Assembly: GCF_030209575.1 (NCBI RefSeq)
Contig: NZ_JARVRS010000001.1
Coordinates: forward strand, 3,534,001 to 3,598,000
DNA from: Leifsonia sp. fls2-241-R2A-40a
GTDB lineage: Bacteria > Actinomycetota > Actinomycetes > Actinomycetales > Microbacteriaceae
Direction: 5' to 3'
Length of the DNA stretch: 64,000 bases
Position 1 is the stretch's first letter. Each line of letters opens with the position of its first letter. The position numbers and the translations under genes are program-made. The notes below the pieces were generated by a model. The model did not search any database. It saw nothing but the letters and a program-made list of their open reading frames with translations, and was not told the DNA's origin. This document shows, piece after piece, positions 1 through 9,164 of this stretch.

Positions 1-609
1 GGCCTCCAGCTTGCCCGTGAGGAACTTGGCAGCGGCCGGACCCTGCACGGCGTCGTTGCCGAGACCGCGGAAGAAGGTCTTCCAGCCGTTCTGCGTCAGG
101 CCCGGGTTGGTGGCCGACGGGGTGATGTGCACGAGGCCCTGCTGCTCGAAGATGTTGCCGGTGGCCTTCGACTCACCCGAGAACGGGAGGCCGACGACGC
201 CGACGATGTCGGTCTCGTTGACGGCCTGCGTGACCGGGCCGGTGGCCTTGTTCGGGTCACCCTCGGTGTCGAACTTCTTGAAGGCGACCTGGCAGCCCTT
301 GTTGGACTGGTTGTGCTGGTCGATGGCCAGCTGGATGCCGTTGTAGATGTTGATACCGAGCTGTGCGTTCGGGCCGGTCTCCGCGCCGACGTAGCCGATG
401 GTCAGGCCTGCAGGACAGGTCGCCTTCCCATCGCCTGCGGGGAGCACCGCGCTCTTGGGGACATCGACCGACGTGATCGCCGGGATGTCCACCTTGGACG
501 AGTTCCCGTTGGTGGAACCTCCTGTGGACGGCTGGTTAGCACATCCAGCCAGGAGCAGTGCGACTGACGCTGCAACAGCCGCACCGATAGTGACTTTCTT
601 TCGTAGCAT
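1..609 (-). CDS. Branched-chain amino acid ABC transporter substrate-binding lipoprotein (partial, N-terminal 203 residues)
   Basis: Extracellular binding lipoprotein of the LivK/periplasmic-binding type I family, expected to capture amino acids for an ABC importer. The gene runs off the left edge, so only the N-terminal half is seen. The ATG is at 609 behind a GAGAGG ribosome site. Residues 1-22 form a lipoprotein signal with lipobox LLAGC, followed by a Ser/Thr/Asn-rich linker. The mature part has the family's features: a GYVGAETGPNAQLG stretch where the fold begins, NIYNGIQLAIDQHN in the first helix, and VVGLPFSGESKATGNIFEQQ followed by HITPSATNPGLT. The partner permease and ATPase genes must lie outside the window. 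The family assignment is firm; the substrate is inferred. Confidence 0.9.
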   Translation of the reverse strand, partial: MLRKKVTIGAAVAASVALLLAGCANQPSTGGSTNGNSSKVDIPAITSVDVPKSAVLPAGDGKATCPAGLTIGYVGAETGPNAQLGINIYNGIQLAIDQHNQSNKGCQVAFKKFDTEGDPNKATGPVTQAVNETDIVGVVGLPFSGESKATGNIFEQQGLVHITPSATNPGLTQNGWKTFFRGLGNDAVQGPAAAKFLTGKLEA

Positions 610-681
610 CTTCTGCCTCTCGACGTTAATCCGTCACGAACTCGCCATTTTCGCCGGTTCGTGCCACGAATATGTGTGCTG

Positions 682-709
682 AGAATACAGGGCTCGCAAC
701 GTTTTGCAA
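682..709 (-). promoter_or_regulatory. Promoter of the binding-protein gene
   Basis: On the minus strand TTGCAA (709-704), a 16-bp spacer and TATTCT (687-682) resemble a housekeeping sigma promoter about 75 bp before the lipoprotein start. The 610-825 interval is unusually AT-rich for this window and shows no other gene; a GGTTGCAAAACGTTGC stretch with repeated TTGC lies over the -35 box and could be an operator. Confidence 0.5.
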
Positions 710-825
710 CCACGATCCAAACGCAGATTTACACGATTGAAACGAAACCGTGTCGGCGGCTTCACACCGCTGCGCGCCGCTGGATAGGCTGAACCTCCGC
801 CCGACCGGCTCGAGGAGGTGCTGGG

Positions 826-1887
826 ATGCATGTGATGCGACTGCCCGTCCCGGATGCGCTCGGCACCCGCGAGTCAGCTGCCTTCGAGGAGCTCGTCGGG
901 GTGCTGAACGGCATCGTGGTCGACCTCTGGGGCGACGACGACTTCGTCGAAACGGCAGAGCAGGCGCTCGCCTCCTACCGTGATCAGGAGTACACGGAGC
1001 GGGTGGTGTTCGTCGCCGTCGAGGAGGGCGCGATCGTCGGGCGTGTCGAGGCGATCTTCCCGCTCGAGGAGGACTCCGAGACCGTGTCCCTGCTGGTGGA
1101 TGTCGTGCCCGCGCTGCGCGGTCGCGGCATCGGCTCCGCGCTGCTGCAGAAGGGCGAGGAGCTCGCGGCGGAGGGCGGGCGCCGGGTGATCTCGACGTAC
1201 ACCGAGCATCCGGTACGGACGCTGGAGGGCGCCGACCGGCTGGTGCGCGCGTCGGCCGGCTCGGCGGGGCTGCCGGCGGACGCTCGCGAGGTCCGGTTCG
1301 CGCTGCGCCACGACTACACGCTCGGGCAGATCGAGCGGTCGAGCGAGCTGCACCTCCCGCTCCCGCCGGAGCGCGAAGCGGGCCTGACGATGCCGCTCAG
1401 CCACTTCCGCCTGGTGTCGTGGTGGGGCGCCGCCCCGGACGACCTGCTCGAGAAGTTCGCGTCGATGAAAGCGCGGATGGCGACCGACATCCCGCAGAGC
1501 GGCATCGCGGTCGACCCCGAGGACTGGGACGGCGAGCGGGTCCGCTCGCAGGAGCGCACGCTCGTCGCACGCGGCGAGCCGCTGCTGGTGACGGCGGCGG
1601 TGCACGAACAGACCGGCGAGATCGCGGCGTACACGGAGCTCGCCGTTCCCGCGGACGGCACCAAGGCGGAGCAGTACGACACGCTGGTGGCGCGCGCCCA
1701 TCGCGGGCACCGGCTCGGTACGGCGGTCAAGCTGCGCAACATCCAGGAGCTGGGGCGGCGCGCGCCGCACATCCGCCGCATCCTGACCTGGAACGCGGAC
1801 GAGAACGACCCGATGCTGGCGATCAACCGCGCATTCGGCTTCCGTCCGCACGCGCTGACCGGGCACTGGCAGAAGACGCTGGACTGA
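826..1887 (+). CDS. Tandem GNAT-domain acetyltransferase
   Basis: 353-residue protein with two GNAT folds. The first (about 45-150) has the acetyl-CoA loop PALRGRGIGSALL; the second (about 175-353) has a looser but recognisable ARAHRGHRLGTAVKL and a typical C-terminal NPMLAINRAFGFRP-like segment, here DPMLAINRAFGF. Double GNAT proteins of this length are common in actinobacteria and include mycothiol synthase relatives, but no feature here shows the substrate. The ATG is preceded by GAGGAGG at good spacing. It stands alone, divergent from the binding protein and convergent with mutM. Confidence 0.85.
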   Translation: MHVMRLPVPDALGTRESAAFEELVGVLNGIVVDLWGDDDFVETAEQALASYRDQEYTERVVFVAVEEGAIVGRVEAIFPLEEDSETVSLLVDVVPALRGRGIGSALLQKGEELAAEGGRRVISTYTEHPVRTLEGADRLVRASAGSAGLPADAREVRFALRHDYTLGQIERSSELHLPLPPEREAGLTMPLSHFRLVSWWGAAPDDLLEKFASMKARMATDIPQSGIAVDPEDWDGERVRSQERTLVARGEPLLVTAAVHEQTGEIAAYTELAVPADGTKAEQYDTLVARAHRGHRLGTAVKLRNIQELGRRAPHIRRILTWNADENDPMLAINRAFGFRPHALTGHWQKTLD

Positions 1888-1929
1888 GTCCGACGCCCTC
1901 CCCCGGCACCCCGGCCCTGACACGCGGCG

Positions 1930-2017
1930 GAAACGGAGGAATCGACGCGCCCAGCACGGCGTGGCGAGGGGAAACGGAGGAGACGGCCCCGGATCTGAGA
2001 GGAATGTCCTCCGTTTC
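1930..2017. repeat. GAAACGGAGGA inverted module between convergent genes
   Basis: Two direct copies of GAAACGGAGGA (1930-1940 and 1971-1981) face the exact reverse complement TCCTCCGTTTC (2007-2017), which ends just before the mutM stop codon. The element lies between the convergent acetyltransferase and mutM genes, so it may act as a bidirectional terminator. Similar AGGAGG/CCTCCT-rich modules occur at 16437-16620 and 41872-42256. Confidence 0.6.
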
Positions 2018-2018
2018 G

Positions 2019-2948
2019 CTACGCCTGGGGAGGAAGCGGCCTGGCGGCAGGCGCGCGAAGGCGCTGGCAGTGCGGGCAGAGGTGGGAGCCGCGGTTCATG
2101 AACTGCTCGCGCACGATCGGGGTGCCGCAGCGCGGGCACGGTTCGCCCTGGCGGCCGTAGGCGTTGAGGCTGTGCGAGAAGTAGCCGGAGGCGCCGTTCA
2201 CGTTGACGTACTGCGCGTCGAAGCTCGTGCCGCCCTCGGCCAGTGCCTTCTCCAGCACGTGGCGCACCTCCGACAGCAGCGTGCGGACCTTCGCTCGGCT
2301 GAGCGAGTTCGCCGGCTGGGCGTAGTGGATGCGCGCAGCCCACAGCGCCTCGTCGGCGTAGATGTTGCCGATCCCGCTGATCAGCGTCTGGTCGAGCAGA
2401 GCGCGCTTGATGCCGGTGTTCTTGCGGGCGAGAGCCGCGGCGAAGCCGGCGTCGTCGAACGCCGGGTCGAGCGGGTCGCGTGCGATATGACCGACCTGGG
2501 TCGGGATGAGCGGCTCGTCGGTTCCGAGTCCGCCGTGCGCGCCGTCGGCCGTCGGCACCAGCGCATCCACCGCCATCGAGCCGAAGATGCGCTGATCGAC
2601 GAAGTGGACCCACAGCTCGCCGTGTTCGGGATGCTCGATGTGCAGCCGGATACGGAGCAGCCCCGCCTCCACCGTCCCCGGCTCGCGCAGCAGGATCTGG
2701 CCGCTCATCCCGAGGTGCGCGACGATCGCCCGCCGGGGCGAGCCCGCGAGCGGGATCCACAGGAACTTGCCGCGCCGGACCGGCCCCTCCATGACCCGGC
2801 CGGTCAGCAGCGTCTCGAAGGCGCCGGCGAGCGGGTCGTGCCGTTTGAGCGAGCGCGGCTCGAAGACTTCGACGCCGAGGATGGTCGCTCCGGTCACCGC
2901 GGGGGCGAGACCGGCGCGGACGACCTCAACCTCGGGAAGCTCGGGCAC
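2019..2948 (-). CDS. mutM: Formamidopyrimidine-DNA glycosylase (Fpg/MutM)
   Basis: Bifunctional DNA glycosylase/AP lyase that removes 8-oxoguanine and other oxidised purines. 309 residues, a usual length. It opens with MPELPEVE, giving the N-terminal Pro nucleophile and catalytic Glu after Met removal; the beta-hairpin lysine lies in PVRRGKFLWIP near residue 60; the helix-two-turn-helix and GIGNIYADEAL lie in the middle; the C-terminus carries the zinc finger CPRC-x16-CPHC. The start is GTG at 2948, inside the last 23 bp of rnc, so the two are translationally coupled. DUF177-rpmF-rnc-mutM is the common actinobacterial order. Confidence 0.97.
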   Translation of the reverse strand: MPELPEVEVVRAGLAPAVTGATILGVEVFEPRSLKRHDPLAGAFETLLTGRVMEGPVRRGKFLWIPLAGSPRRAIVAHLGMSGQILLREPGTVEAGLLRIRLHIEHPEHGELWVHFVDQRIFGSMAVDALVPTADGAHGGLGTDEPLIPTQVGHIARDPLDPAFDDAGFAAALARKNTGIKRALLDQTLISGIGNIYADEALWAARIHYAQPANSLSRAKVRTLLSEVRHVLEKALAEGGTSFDAQYVNVNGASGYFSHSLNAYGRQGEPCPRCGTPIVREQFMNRGSHLCPHCQRLRAPAARPLPPQA

Positions 2949-3648
2949 GTCGTCTCGTCAGTTCCGTCCAGGCGCTGAGCGCCGCGGCCATCTCGGCCTG
3001 CTTCTTGCTCGTCCCTTCGCCGGAGGCGGTGACGAGGCCGCCGACCTCGACGGTGGCGTGGAAGGTCTTGGAGTGGTCCGGGCCCGTGTTGGTCACCGTG
3101 TAGACCGGCAGACCGGCGCCGCGGTGCGCGGCGGCCTCCTGCAGGCTCGTCTTCGGATCCATCGCGGCCCCGAAGCGCTCCGGGTCGTCGAGCAGCGGAT
3201 CGATCAGCCGCAGGACGAGCGCGGTCGCGGCGTCGCCGCCCTGATCGAGATAGGTGGCGCCGATCAGCGCTTCGACCGTGTCGGCCAGGATGGACGCCTT
3301 CTCGCGCCCGCCGCTCTGGTTCTCGCCGCGGCCCAGCAGGAGGTACTCCCCCAGGCCGATGCCGCGCGCGACCTCGGCAAGCGCGACCGAACTGACCAGG
3401 CTGGCGCGTCGCTTGGCGAGCTCGCCCTCGTCGAGGTTCGGATTCTCGCGGAACAGTTTGACCGTCACCGCCTGCCCCAGGATGGAGTCGCCGAGGAACT
3501 CGAGGCGCTCGTTGTTGGGGATGCCGCCGTGTTCGTACGCGTACGAGCGATGCGTCAGCGCAAGCTCGAGAAGCTCGGGGTCGATGACGACCCCGAGCTT
3601 CTCGAGAAGTGCAGTGCGGTCAGGATTCTCTCCGACCACTGTCTTCAC
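2926..3648 (-). CDS. rnc: Ribonuclease III
   Basis: Double-strand-specific endoribonuclease for rRNA precursor processing. The signature NERLEFLGDSILG lies in the N-terminal catalytic domain, with the second acidic cluster DTVEALIGATYLDQG, and a double-stranded RNA-binding domain occupies the last 75 residues or so (KTSLQEAAAHRG to SKKQAEMAAALSAW). The GTG at 3648 gives 240 residues, the family norm, and starts 10 bp after the rpmF stop; the frame stays open further upstream, but that would overlap rpmF and add low-complexity Ser/Arg sequence. A second in-frame GTG lies at 3639. Confidence 0.96.
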   Translation of the reverse strand: MKTVVGENPDRTALLEKLGVVIDPELLELALTHRSYAYEHGGIPNNERLEFLGDSILGQAVTVKLFRENPNLDEGELAKRRASLVSSVALAEVARGIGLGEYLLLGRGENQSGGREKASILADTVEALIGATYLDQGGDAATALVLRLIDPLLDDPERFGAAMDPKTSLQEAAAHRGAGLPVYTVTNTGPDHSKTFHATVEVGGLVTASGEGTSKKQAEMAAALSAWTELTRRRARASRG

Positions 3649-3658
3649 CGTGTGGTGA

Positions 3659-3862
3659 TCAGACGTCGGCGACCTTGCGGCCCTTGTACTCGAGGAAGAG
3701 GGCGGTGCCCGCGCTGTCTTCGACGACCTTCGCACGGTGCGGCAGGCTGTAGGTGACCTTGCCGTTCTCGATGGTCTTGACGAGCGTGGGGACCTCGGCC
3801 TTCCACTGCGAACGACGTGCGTGGGTGTTGGCTCGCGACTGCTTCCGCTTCGGAACGGCCAT
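3659..3862 (-). CDS. rpmF: 50S ribosomal protein L32 (zinc-free form)
   Basis: 67-residue basic ribosomal protein beginning [20 protein letters not shown], the diagnostic L32 N-terminus. It contains no cysteine, so it is the zinc-independent type of L32. It lies 2 bp behind the DUF177 gene and just before rnc; the DUF177/rpmF pairing is nearly universal in bacteria. Confidence 0.97.
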   Translation of the reverse strand: MAVPKRKQSRANTHARRSQWKAEVPTLVKTIENGKVTYSLPHRAKVVEDSAGTALFLEYKGRKVADV

Positions 3863-3864
3863 GA

Positions 3865-4461
3865 CTATCTCTCTTCTCTGCTCGGTCGGGGCGCTGCTGA
3901 GCCGGTGGGCTCGGCCTCGGTCGAAGTGTTCTCGGATTCGGTGGTGTCGGAAGCCTGGAAAGCCGCGAGCGCAGACCAGCGCGGATCGACGATCTGCGCA
4001 GGCTCACGGTCCGGTACATCCGCCAGCCTCTCCCCGGTCTCGGTGTCGAGACCCGGGCAGTCCGGCCGGCACACCGGCTGGAACGGCAGTGACAGCACCA
4101 CCGCATCCCTGATCAGAGGTTCAAGATCCACGTGGTCGTCGTGAACCTCATGATCGAAAGCTTCCTCAGAAGGATACGCGAAAAGTTCTTGGAAATCGAC
4201 TTGGACAGGCTGCTCGATGTCGATCAGGCAGCGTCCGCAGACGCCGACGGCGCTCGTGTCGGCCTCGGCGGTGACGAGGATTCCCTCGTGCATCGACTCG
4301 AGCCGGAGGTCGAGATCGATGGTCTCGCCCTCGGGGACGCTGATCAGACCTTCGCCCAGCTTCTCCGTCACGGGCAGGCTGATGCGCTGCTCGCGCATGG
4401 CGCCGGGATGGCGGATGAGGTCGTACACGTTCACGGCGTACGGGGAGTTCTTGGTGGTCAC
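3865..4461 (-). CDS. DUF177 (YceD-family) protein
   Basis: 198-residue member of the YceD/DUF177 family, proteins always found before rpmF and linked to 23S rRNA accumulation and large-subunit biogenesis. The family core is visible: CGRCL in the middle followed by an acidic stretch and the conserved [27 protein letters not shown] with a second Cys pair. The GTG start at 4461 is preceded by TAAAAT at 8 nt, which suggests its own near-leaderless promoter inside the end of the transglutaminase gene 11 bp away. Confidence 0.92.
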   Translation of the reverse strand: MTTKNSPYAVNVYDLIRHPGAMREQRISLPVTEKLGEGLISVPEGETIDLDLRLESMHEGILVTAEADTSAVGVCGRCLIDIEQPVQVDFQELFAYPSEEAFDHEVHDDHVDLEPLIRDAVVLSLPFQPVCRPDCPGLDTETGERLADVPDREPAQIVDPRWSALAAFQASDTTESENTSTEAEPTGSAAPRPSREER

Positions 4462-4472
4462 GAGCGACTATT

Positions 4473-6740
4473 TTACGCGGCTGTCCGGGGTCGTGCGGCG
4501 GAGGGCCAGCCCGCTGGCAGCAAGGACACAGGAATGAGCCACGCCTTGACGCGCAGGACCGGCCCGGCCTGGGCTTCGAGCGCGGAGACGACGGCCTCGA
4601 GATCGTCCGCGAGACCGCCCGCCCATCTTCGTGTCGGCGGCCCGTACGCGTCGCGTTCCAGCTCGCCGAGCAGGCGCATCACGGACTGCTCCGCCGGGGT
4701 GCCGGCAACGGCGGCGGCGATCCTGCCGGCGAAGACGCGCGGGGTCTCCGTGGTCGGTGCCGTCCATCCGAGGTCCCGCACTGTGTCGCGCAACTCGTCC
4801 CAGACGAGGGTCGCGCCGCCCCATTCGTCGCTCAGCTCTCGGAGCCGTCGTCGGCGCCGCATCCTGCGCCAGACCGCCGGGAGCAGCAGCACCGCCACCA
4901 CCAGGAGCCCCACACCGATGCCGGTCGCGAGCGGCTGCGCGCTCGACCCGGAGGTCGGAGTCGCGGAGCCGGCCGGGTTGGCCGGATCGGTCGGGACGAG
5001 AGCGCGCGGCGCGGCACCCGAGGTGGAGGCGGAGGTGGGCGGAGGGGCCGCCGCGTCGGTCTGCGGGCGCGTGTAGTCCGGCACCGTACCGCGGCCGACC
5101 GTCGGCTCGAACGACACCCAGCCGACGCCCGCGAAGTACAGCTCGGGCCACGCGTGCAAGTCGTCGCTGGTGACCGTGTACTCCCCCGGGTTGCTCGCCG
5201 TGCCGCCGCTGGTCGCGCCGGGCAGGTAGCCCTCCGCCACGCGGGACGGGATGCCGAGCGTCCGGGCCATGAGGGCCATCGCCGAGGCGAAGTGCACGCA
5301 GTACCCGCTCTTGACCTCCAGGAACCGGGCGATCACGCGGGTGCCGTCGCCATCGAAGCCTTGCTTCAGCGGGGTCTGCGTCGAGTACACGAAGCTGTTG
5401 TCGCGGAAGTAATCCTGCAGCGCGACGGCCTTGTCGTACTCGGTCAGCGCATCCTTCGTGGCCGTCAGCGCGGTGTCCTCGATGATGGTCGGCATGTTGG
5501 GCGGCAGGAACAGGTCGCGCTGCACATCCACCGGCACGAAGCCGCCCGCGGCCTTCAGCTGGTCGGCCGTCGGCTGCAGCATCAGGCTCGTCGCGGTGTA
5601 CTTCTGGCCCTGCGTCGTGGAGTTGATCCCGCCGATGGTGAGATCGTCCGGATCCCACGACCAGGTGCCGTTCAACCCCGAGACCGACTGGACCGGGGCC
5701 GGTGCGGGCAGCCAGCGGCTGGTCATGTTGTCGATCGAGACGGACGTCGTGATCTTCGTCGTCTTGACACCGGTCGAGAGGCCCGCGACCGGCCCGATCT
5801 TGGTGCCGTCGCCGAGTCGCTTGGTGTCCCGCTCCCGGTGCTTCCACACCGAGCCGGTGAACTGGTCGAGCGAGGCCAGCTTGAGATACTGCCCGCTGGC
5901 CGCCGACGTCGTGTACGTGAGCGCGCGCACGGCAGCGGGGCGGCGCAGGTCCTTGCCGAGGTCGACCAGCGGCGTGACGGTGCCGCCGATGGAGATGCCG
6001 CCGGCCGTGAAGGAGGTCGCACCGCCATGGTCGAAGCCGGGGGCCGTGCCCGCCAGGACGACCGCGATCGTGATGGCCGAGGCGCCGACCGACAGTGCGG
6101 CGCCGGGACGCGGCGTTCCCGGGCGCCGGGTGCGGACGTCGCTCCGCAGCAGCCACAGGTAGGCGGCAGCGGACGCGGCCAGGGCGATCGGGTCGAGTCC
6201 GTCGCCGAGCAGGGCGGCGGGGACGACGAGCACGGCCGCGACGCCGATGGCCGTGAAGGCGGGCAAACGGATGGCAACGGCGAGCGTGTCGAGGATCAGC
6301 GCGAGGAGACACCCTCCGCCGACGACCAGGAACAGGAACTCGGGCAGCGGATCGGCCGGCGTGCCCTGCTGGTAGATCGACAGCATGGCCTGCTGGAGGT
6401 ACTGGCTCCAGCTGGCGATGGTGGCGGGCGTCGGGATGATCCCGAGCAGTCCGCTCCCGCGGCCGTAGCCGGCGGTCATGATCGCGACCGACTCCAGCAG
6501 CAGGAGGAGCGAGACCACGCCGCGCGGGATGCCGAGGCTGCGCAGCCCTGCGCCGGTCACCAGCACGGCGGCCGACGTGGCCACCAGGGCGAACCACCAC
6601 CCGAAGCCCTGGATGAGACCGGACAGCGCGTAGCTCACCGCGAGCACCTGCAGCAGCATCGCGCCGGTCAGCCGCCAGTAGCCGGTCCGGCGACGGGAGG
6701 CGACGCGCGGCAGCGCGAAGGCGAGGGACTCAGTCGCCAC
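4473..6740 (-). CDS. Membrane transglutaminase-like protein (TgpA type, DUF3488/DUF4129)
   Basis: 755-residue integral membrane protein. The N-terminal 220 residues hold about six TM helices, followed by a large extracytoplasmic part with a transglutaminase core: the nucleophile in GYCVHFASAMALMARTLGIPSRVAEGY, the His in DLHAWPEL and the Asp-like position in SFEPTVG. A Thr/Ala/Pro-rich linker, one more TM and an arginine-rich cytoplasmic tail with a DUF4129-like helical segment close the protein. With the DUF58 and MoxR genes it forms the standard three-gene unit found in many actinobacteria; the cellular role is not settled. GTG at 6740 overlaps the DUF58 stop by 11 bp. Confidence 0.9.
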   Translation of the reverse strand: MATESLAFALPRVASRRRTGYWRLTGAMLLQVLAVSYALSGLIQGFGWWFALVATSAAVLVTGAGLRSLGIPRGVVSLLLLLESVAIMTAGYGRGSGLLGIIPTPATIASWSQYLQQAMLSIYQQGTPADPLPEFLFLVVGGGCLLALILDTLAVAIRLPAFTAIGVAAVLVVPAALLGDGLDPIALAASAAAYLWLLRSDVRTRRPGTPRPGAALSVGASAITIAVVLAGTAPGFDHGGATSFTAGGISIGGTVTPLVDLGKDLRRPAAVRALTYTTSAASGQYLKLASLDQFTGSVWKHRERDTKRLGDGTKIGPVAGLSTGVKTTKITTSVSIDNMTSRWLPAPAPVQSVSGLNGTWSWDPDDLTIGGINSTTQGQKYTATSLMLQPTADQLKAAGGFVPVDVQRDLFLPPNMPTIIEDTALTATKDALTEYDKAVALQDYFRDNSFVYSTQTPLKQGFDGDGTRVIARFLEVKSGYCVHFASAMALMARTLGIPSRVAEGYLPGATSGGTASNPGEYTVTSDDLHAWPELYFAGVGWVSFEPTVGRGTVPDYTRPQTDAAAPPPTSASTSGAAPRALVPTDPANPAGSATPTSGSSAQPLATGIGVGLLVVAVLLLPAVWRRMRRRRRLRELSDEWGGATLVWDELRDTVRDLGWTAPTTETPRVFAGRIAAAVAGTPAEQSVMRLLGELERDAYGPPTRRWAGGLADDLEAVVSALEAQAGPVLRVKAWLIPVSLLPAGWPSAARPRTAA

Positions 6741-8061
6741 GGGAGACCACCCCCGCCCGCTGGCGGCGCAGCGCACGCTGCCAGCACTCCGCCGGGTCGT
6801 CCCCTGCGGCGAAGGACACGCATAGCCAGCCCGCATCGGCCAGCACCTCGACCGTGTCGGCCGGGAGGGAGGCGCCGACGAACGCGACGGCGGGATCGCC
6901 CATCGACCGCAGGGCGGCCAGGGCGCCGAGCTCGGCGGGAGGCGCACCCGTCAGCACGGCGAACACCGGTACGGCGCGGCCGGCCCGGCGGAGCCCCGCT
7001 CCGAGTTCCGCCACGGCGTCGTCGCGGACGGTGGCGGATGTCTCCACCGCTGCGAGGTCGGCGAGCAGCATCCGATCGGCGCTGCCCACGTCGTACGTCG
7101 CCGTCGTCGCGCCCATGGTCCCGGTGCGTCCGGCGCCGCTCCGGCCCGACAGCTGGCGGTCGCCGGTCTCCACGACGCTCACAGCGAAGCCCTCGTCGAG
7201 CAGGTGGACGCCGATGGAGGCGACCAGGTCGATGAGCGTCTCGAACTCGTCGTCCGCCTCCTCGGTGTGCGCCGGGAGCGGGCGCGTGTCCATCAGCATC
7301 CACGCCTCGGGGTTGCTGCGCTGCTCCTCCTGCCGCACCATGAGCTGGTCGTGACGGGCGGTCGCGCGCCAGTGCACCCGCCGCAGCGGATCGCCGGGCC
7401 GGTACTCGCGCGCGATCAGCTCGTCCGCGCTCGGGATGCTGTGCCGCAGCAGCTCGTGCTCCGTGCCCTCGCTGTGCGCCACATCCAACTCGCCGCGCGA
7501 CAGGGTCACGACGCGCGGGGTCACCAGGAGCTGGCGCGGCTGGCCGACGGCGTACTCGGCGTACGCGATGCCGAAGGGATCGGCGCGGCTCACGATCAGC
7601 GGGCCGACCGGATGCGCGCCGCGCCGCTCGGGGACGACATCCTGCCGCAGGACGACCGTGTCGCGCCCGAACGCGCCATCCCCCTGGTGCGCGCCCAGCC
7701 GCGGGAACGGAGCGGAGCCCTGCACGCCCACGGAGGCCGGGGCCGACTCGCGCCAGCGGGCCGCCGGGCTGGGACGCGACGACTCGTTCCGCACGGTGGT
7801 AACGATGGTGGCCTGCTCTCGTGCCGCCACCACGTCCGGGTGGAAGCTGCGGGTCACCGTCAGCCGCGGGCGGTCCACGGTCACCGAGATCATCGCCGCG
7901 AGCGGGAGCACGGTCAGGAAGACGCCGACGAACAGCACGTCGGTGCGCCCGAGCAGAGCCGATGCGACCAGGGCGACCACGCCGATCCCGCCGAGAGTCC
8001 AGCCGCGCGCGGTCGGGCGCGGCCGCTTCAGCGGGGACGAGGCGCGGCCGCGGGCGGGCAC
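6730..8061 (-). CDS. DUF58 domain-containing membrane-anchored protein
   Basis: 443 residues. Two TM helices near residues 25-70 are followed by the DUF58 core with the hallmark PGDPLRRVHWRATARHDQLMVRQEEQ and a von Willebrand A-like C-terminal region. DUF58 proteins are companions of MoxR ATPases and membrane transglutaminases, as here: MoxR lies 1 bp upstream and the transglutaminase overlaps downstream. The usual interpretation is that MoxR remodels or activates the vWA/DUF58 partner; nothing in this sequence shows the target. Confidence 0.9.
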   Translation of the reverse strand: MPARGRASSPLKRPRPTARGWTLGGIGVVALVASALLGRTDVLFVGVFLTVLPLAAMISVTVDRPRLTVTRSFHPDVVAAREQATIVTTVRNESSRPSPAARWRESAPASVGVQGSAPFPRLGAHQGDGAFGRDTVVLRQDVVPERRGAHPVGPLIVSRADPFGIAYAEYAVGQPRQLLVTPRVVTLSRGELDVAHSEGTEHELLRHSIPSADELIAREYRPGDPLRRVHWRATARHDQLMVRQEEQRSNPEAWMLMDTRPLPAHTEEADDEFETLIDLVASIGVHLLDEGFAVSVVETGDRQLSGRSGAGRTGTMGATTATYDVGSADRMLLADLAAVETSATVRDDAVAELGAGLRRAGRAVPVFAVLTGAPPAELGALAALRSMGDPAVAFVGASLPADTVEVLADAGWLCVSFAAGDDPAECWQRALRRQRAGVVSRGD

Positions 8062-8062
8062 G

Positions 8063-9154
8063 CTAGCGACCTGTTGCGGCCGACAGGCCGGACGCGGGAG
8101 CTCCGGCCGGCGCGGCTCCGGATCCGACCGGGACGGGCGTCGAGGCGACGATCCGTCGCACGATGTCGGCGATCACCGGGGCGCTCTCATGGTGGTGGCC
8201 GAGGGCGCGGCTGGTCGGGAGGAGGCGGTGGCCGAGCACCGGGACCGCGAGCGCATCCACGTCGTCCGGGAGCACGAAGTCGCGTCCGGCGAGGGCGGCC
8301 ATGGCCTTCGCCGCGCGGATCAGCTGGAGAGTCGCGCGCGGGCTGGCGCCGAGCCGCAGGTCGCGGTCCTCCCGCGTCGCGCGGACGAGATCGACGGCGT
8401 ACTGCTTCACCGGGGTGGAGGCGAACACGTTCCGCGCGGTCACCATCATCGCCCGCAGGTCGTCGGAGGAGACCACCGGACGGATGCGCGAGAGCGGGCT
8501 CGAGGTGTCGCGCGTGGTCAGCATGGCCAACTCGGAGCCCTCGTCCGGGTAGCCCATCGCGATCCGTGCCATGAAGCGGTCGCGCTGCGCCTCGGGCAGC
8601 GCGTAGGTCCCCTCCATCTCGACCGGGTTCTGCGTCGCGACCACGATGAACGGAGCGGCAAGCGGATAGGTCGAGCCGTCGACGGTGACCTGGCGCTCCT
8701 CCATGCACTCCAGCAGCGCGGACTGCGTCTTCGGGCTGGCGCGGTTGATCTCGTCTCCGATCACGATGTTCGCGAAGATCGCGCCGGGCTTGAACTCGAA
8801 GCGCCGCTCCGCCTGGTTGTAGACGGAGACACCGGTCACGTCGCTGGGCAGCAGGTCGGGGGTGAACTGGATGCGGCTGACGGTGCAGTCGACCGACTTC
8901 GCCAGCGACTTGGCGAGCATCGTCTTGCCGACGCCCGGAACATCCTCGATCAGCAGGTGCCCCTCGGCGAGCAGGACCACGAGCGCGGTCTGCACCGCCT
9001 CGTGCTTGCCGTCGATGACGGACTCGACGTTGTCGGTGATCTGCTCCGCAGCGCGCCGCAGTTCGCTCAGGTCCATGCGGGGAACGGCCGCCGTCGTCTG
9101 CTCTTCGGGCGCGACGGAGGACTCGGTGGGCTGGCGCGTCGCGTAACTGTTCAT
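8063..9154 (-). CDS. MoxR-family AAA+ ATPase
   Basis: 363-residue AAA+ chaperone. After a short variable N-terminus come Walker A (EDVPGVGKTMLAKSLA, about residue 75), Walker B (IVIGDEINRA), the MoxR signature KTQSALLECMEERQVTVDG, sensor 1 (VVATQNPVEMEGTYALPEAQRDRFM) and the C-terminal lid with SPRATLQLIRAAKAMA. It is the first gene of the MoxR-DUF58-transglutaminase unit and is separated from the DUF58 gene by one base. Confidence 0.94.
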   Translation of the reverse strand: MNSYATRQPTESSVAPEEQTTAAVPRMDLSELRRAAEQITDNVESVIDGKHEAVQTALVVLLAEGHLLIEDVPGVGKTMLAKSLAKSVDCTVSRIQFTPDLLPSDVTGVSVYNQAERRFEFKPGAIFANIVIGDEINRASPKTQSALLECMEERQVTVDGSTYPLAAPFIVVATQNPVEMEGTYALPEAQRDRFMARIAMGYPDEGSELAMLTTRDTSSPLSRIRPVVSSDDLRAMMVTARNVFASTPVKQYAVDLVRATREDRDLRLGASPRATLQLIRAAKAMAALAGRDFVLPDDVDALAVPVLGHRLLPTSRALGHHHESAPVIADIVRRIVASTPVPVGSGAAPAGAPASGLSAATGR

Positions 9155-9164
9155 GGCTCCCCGG

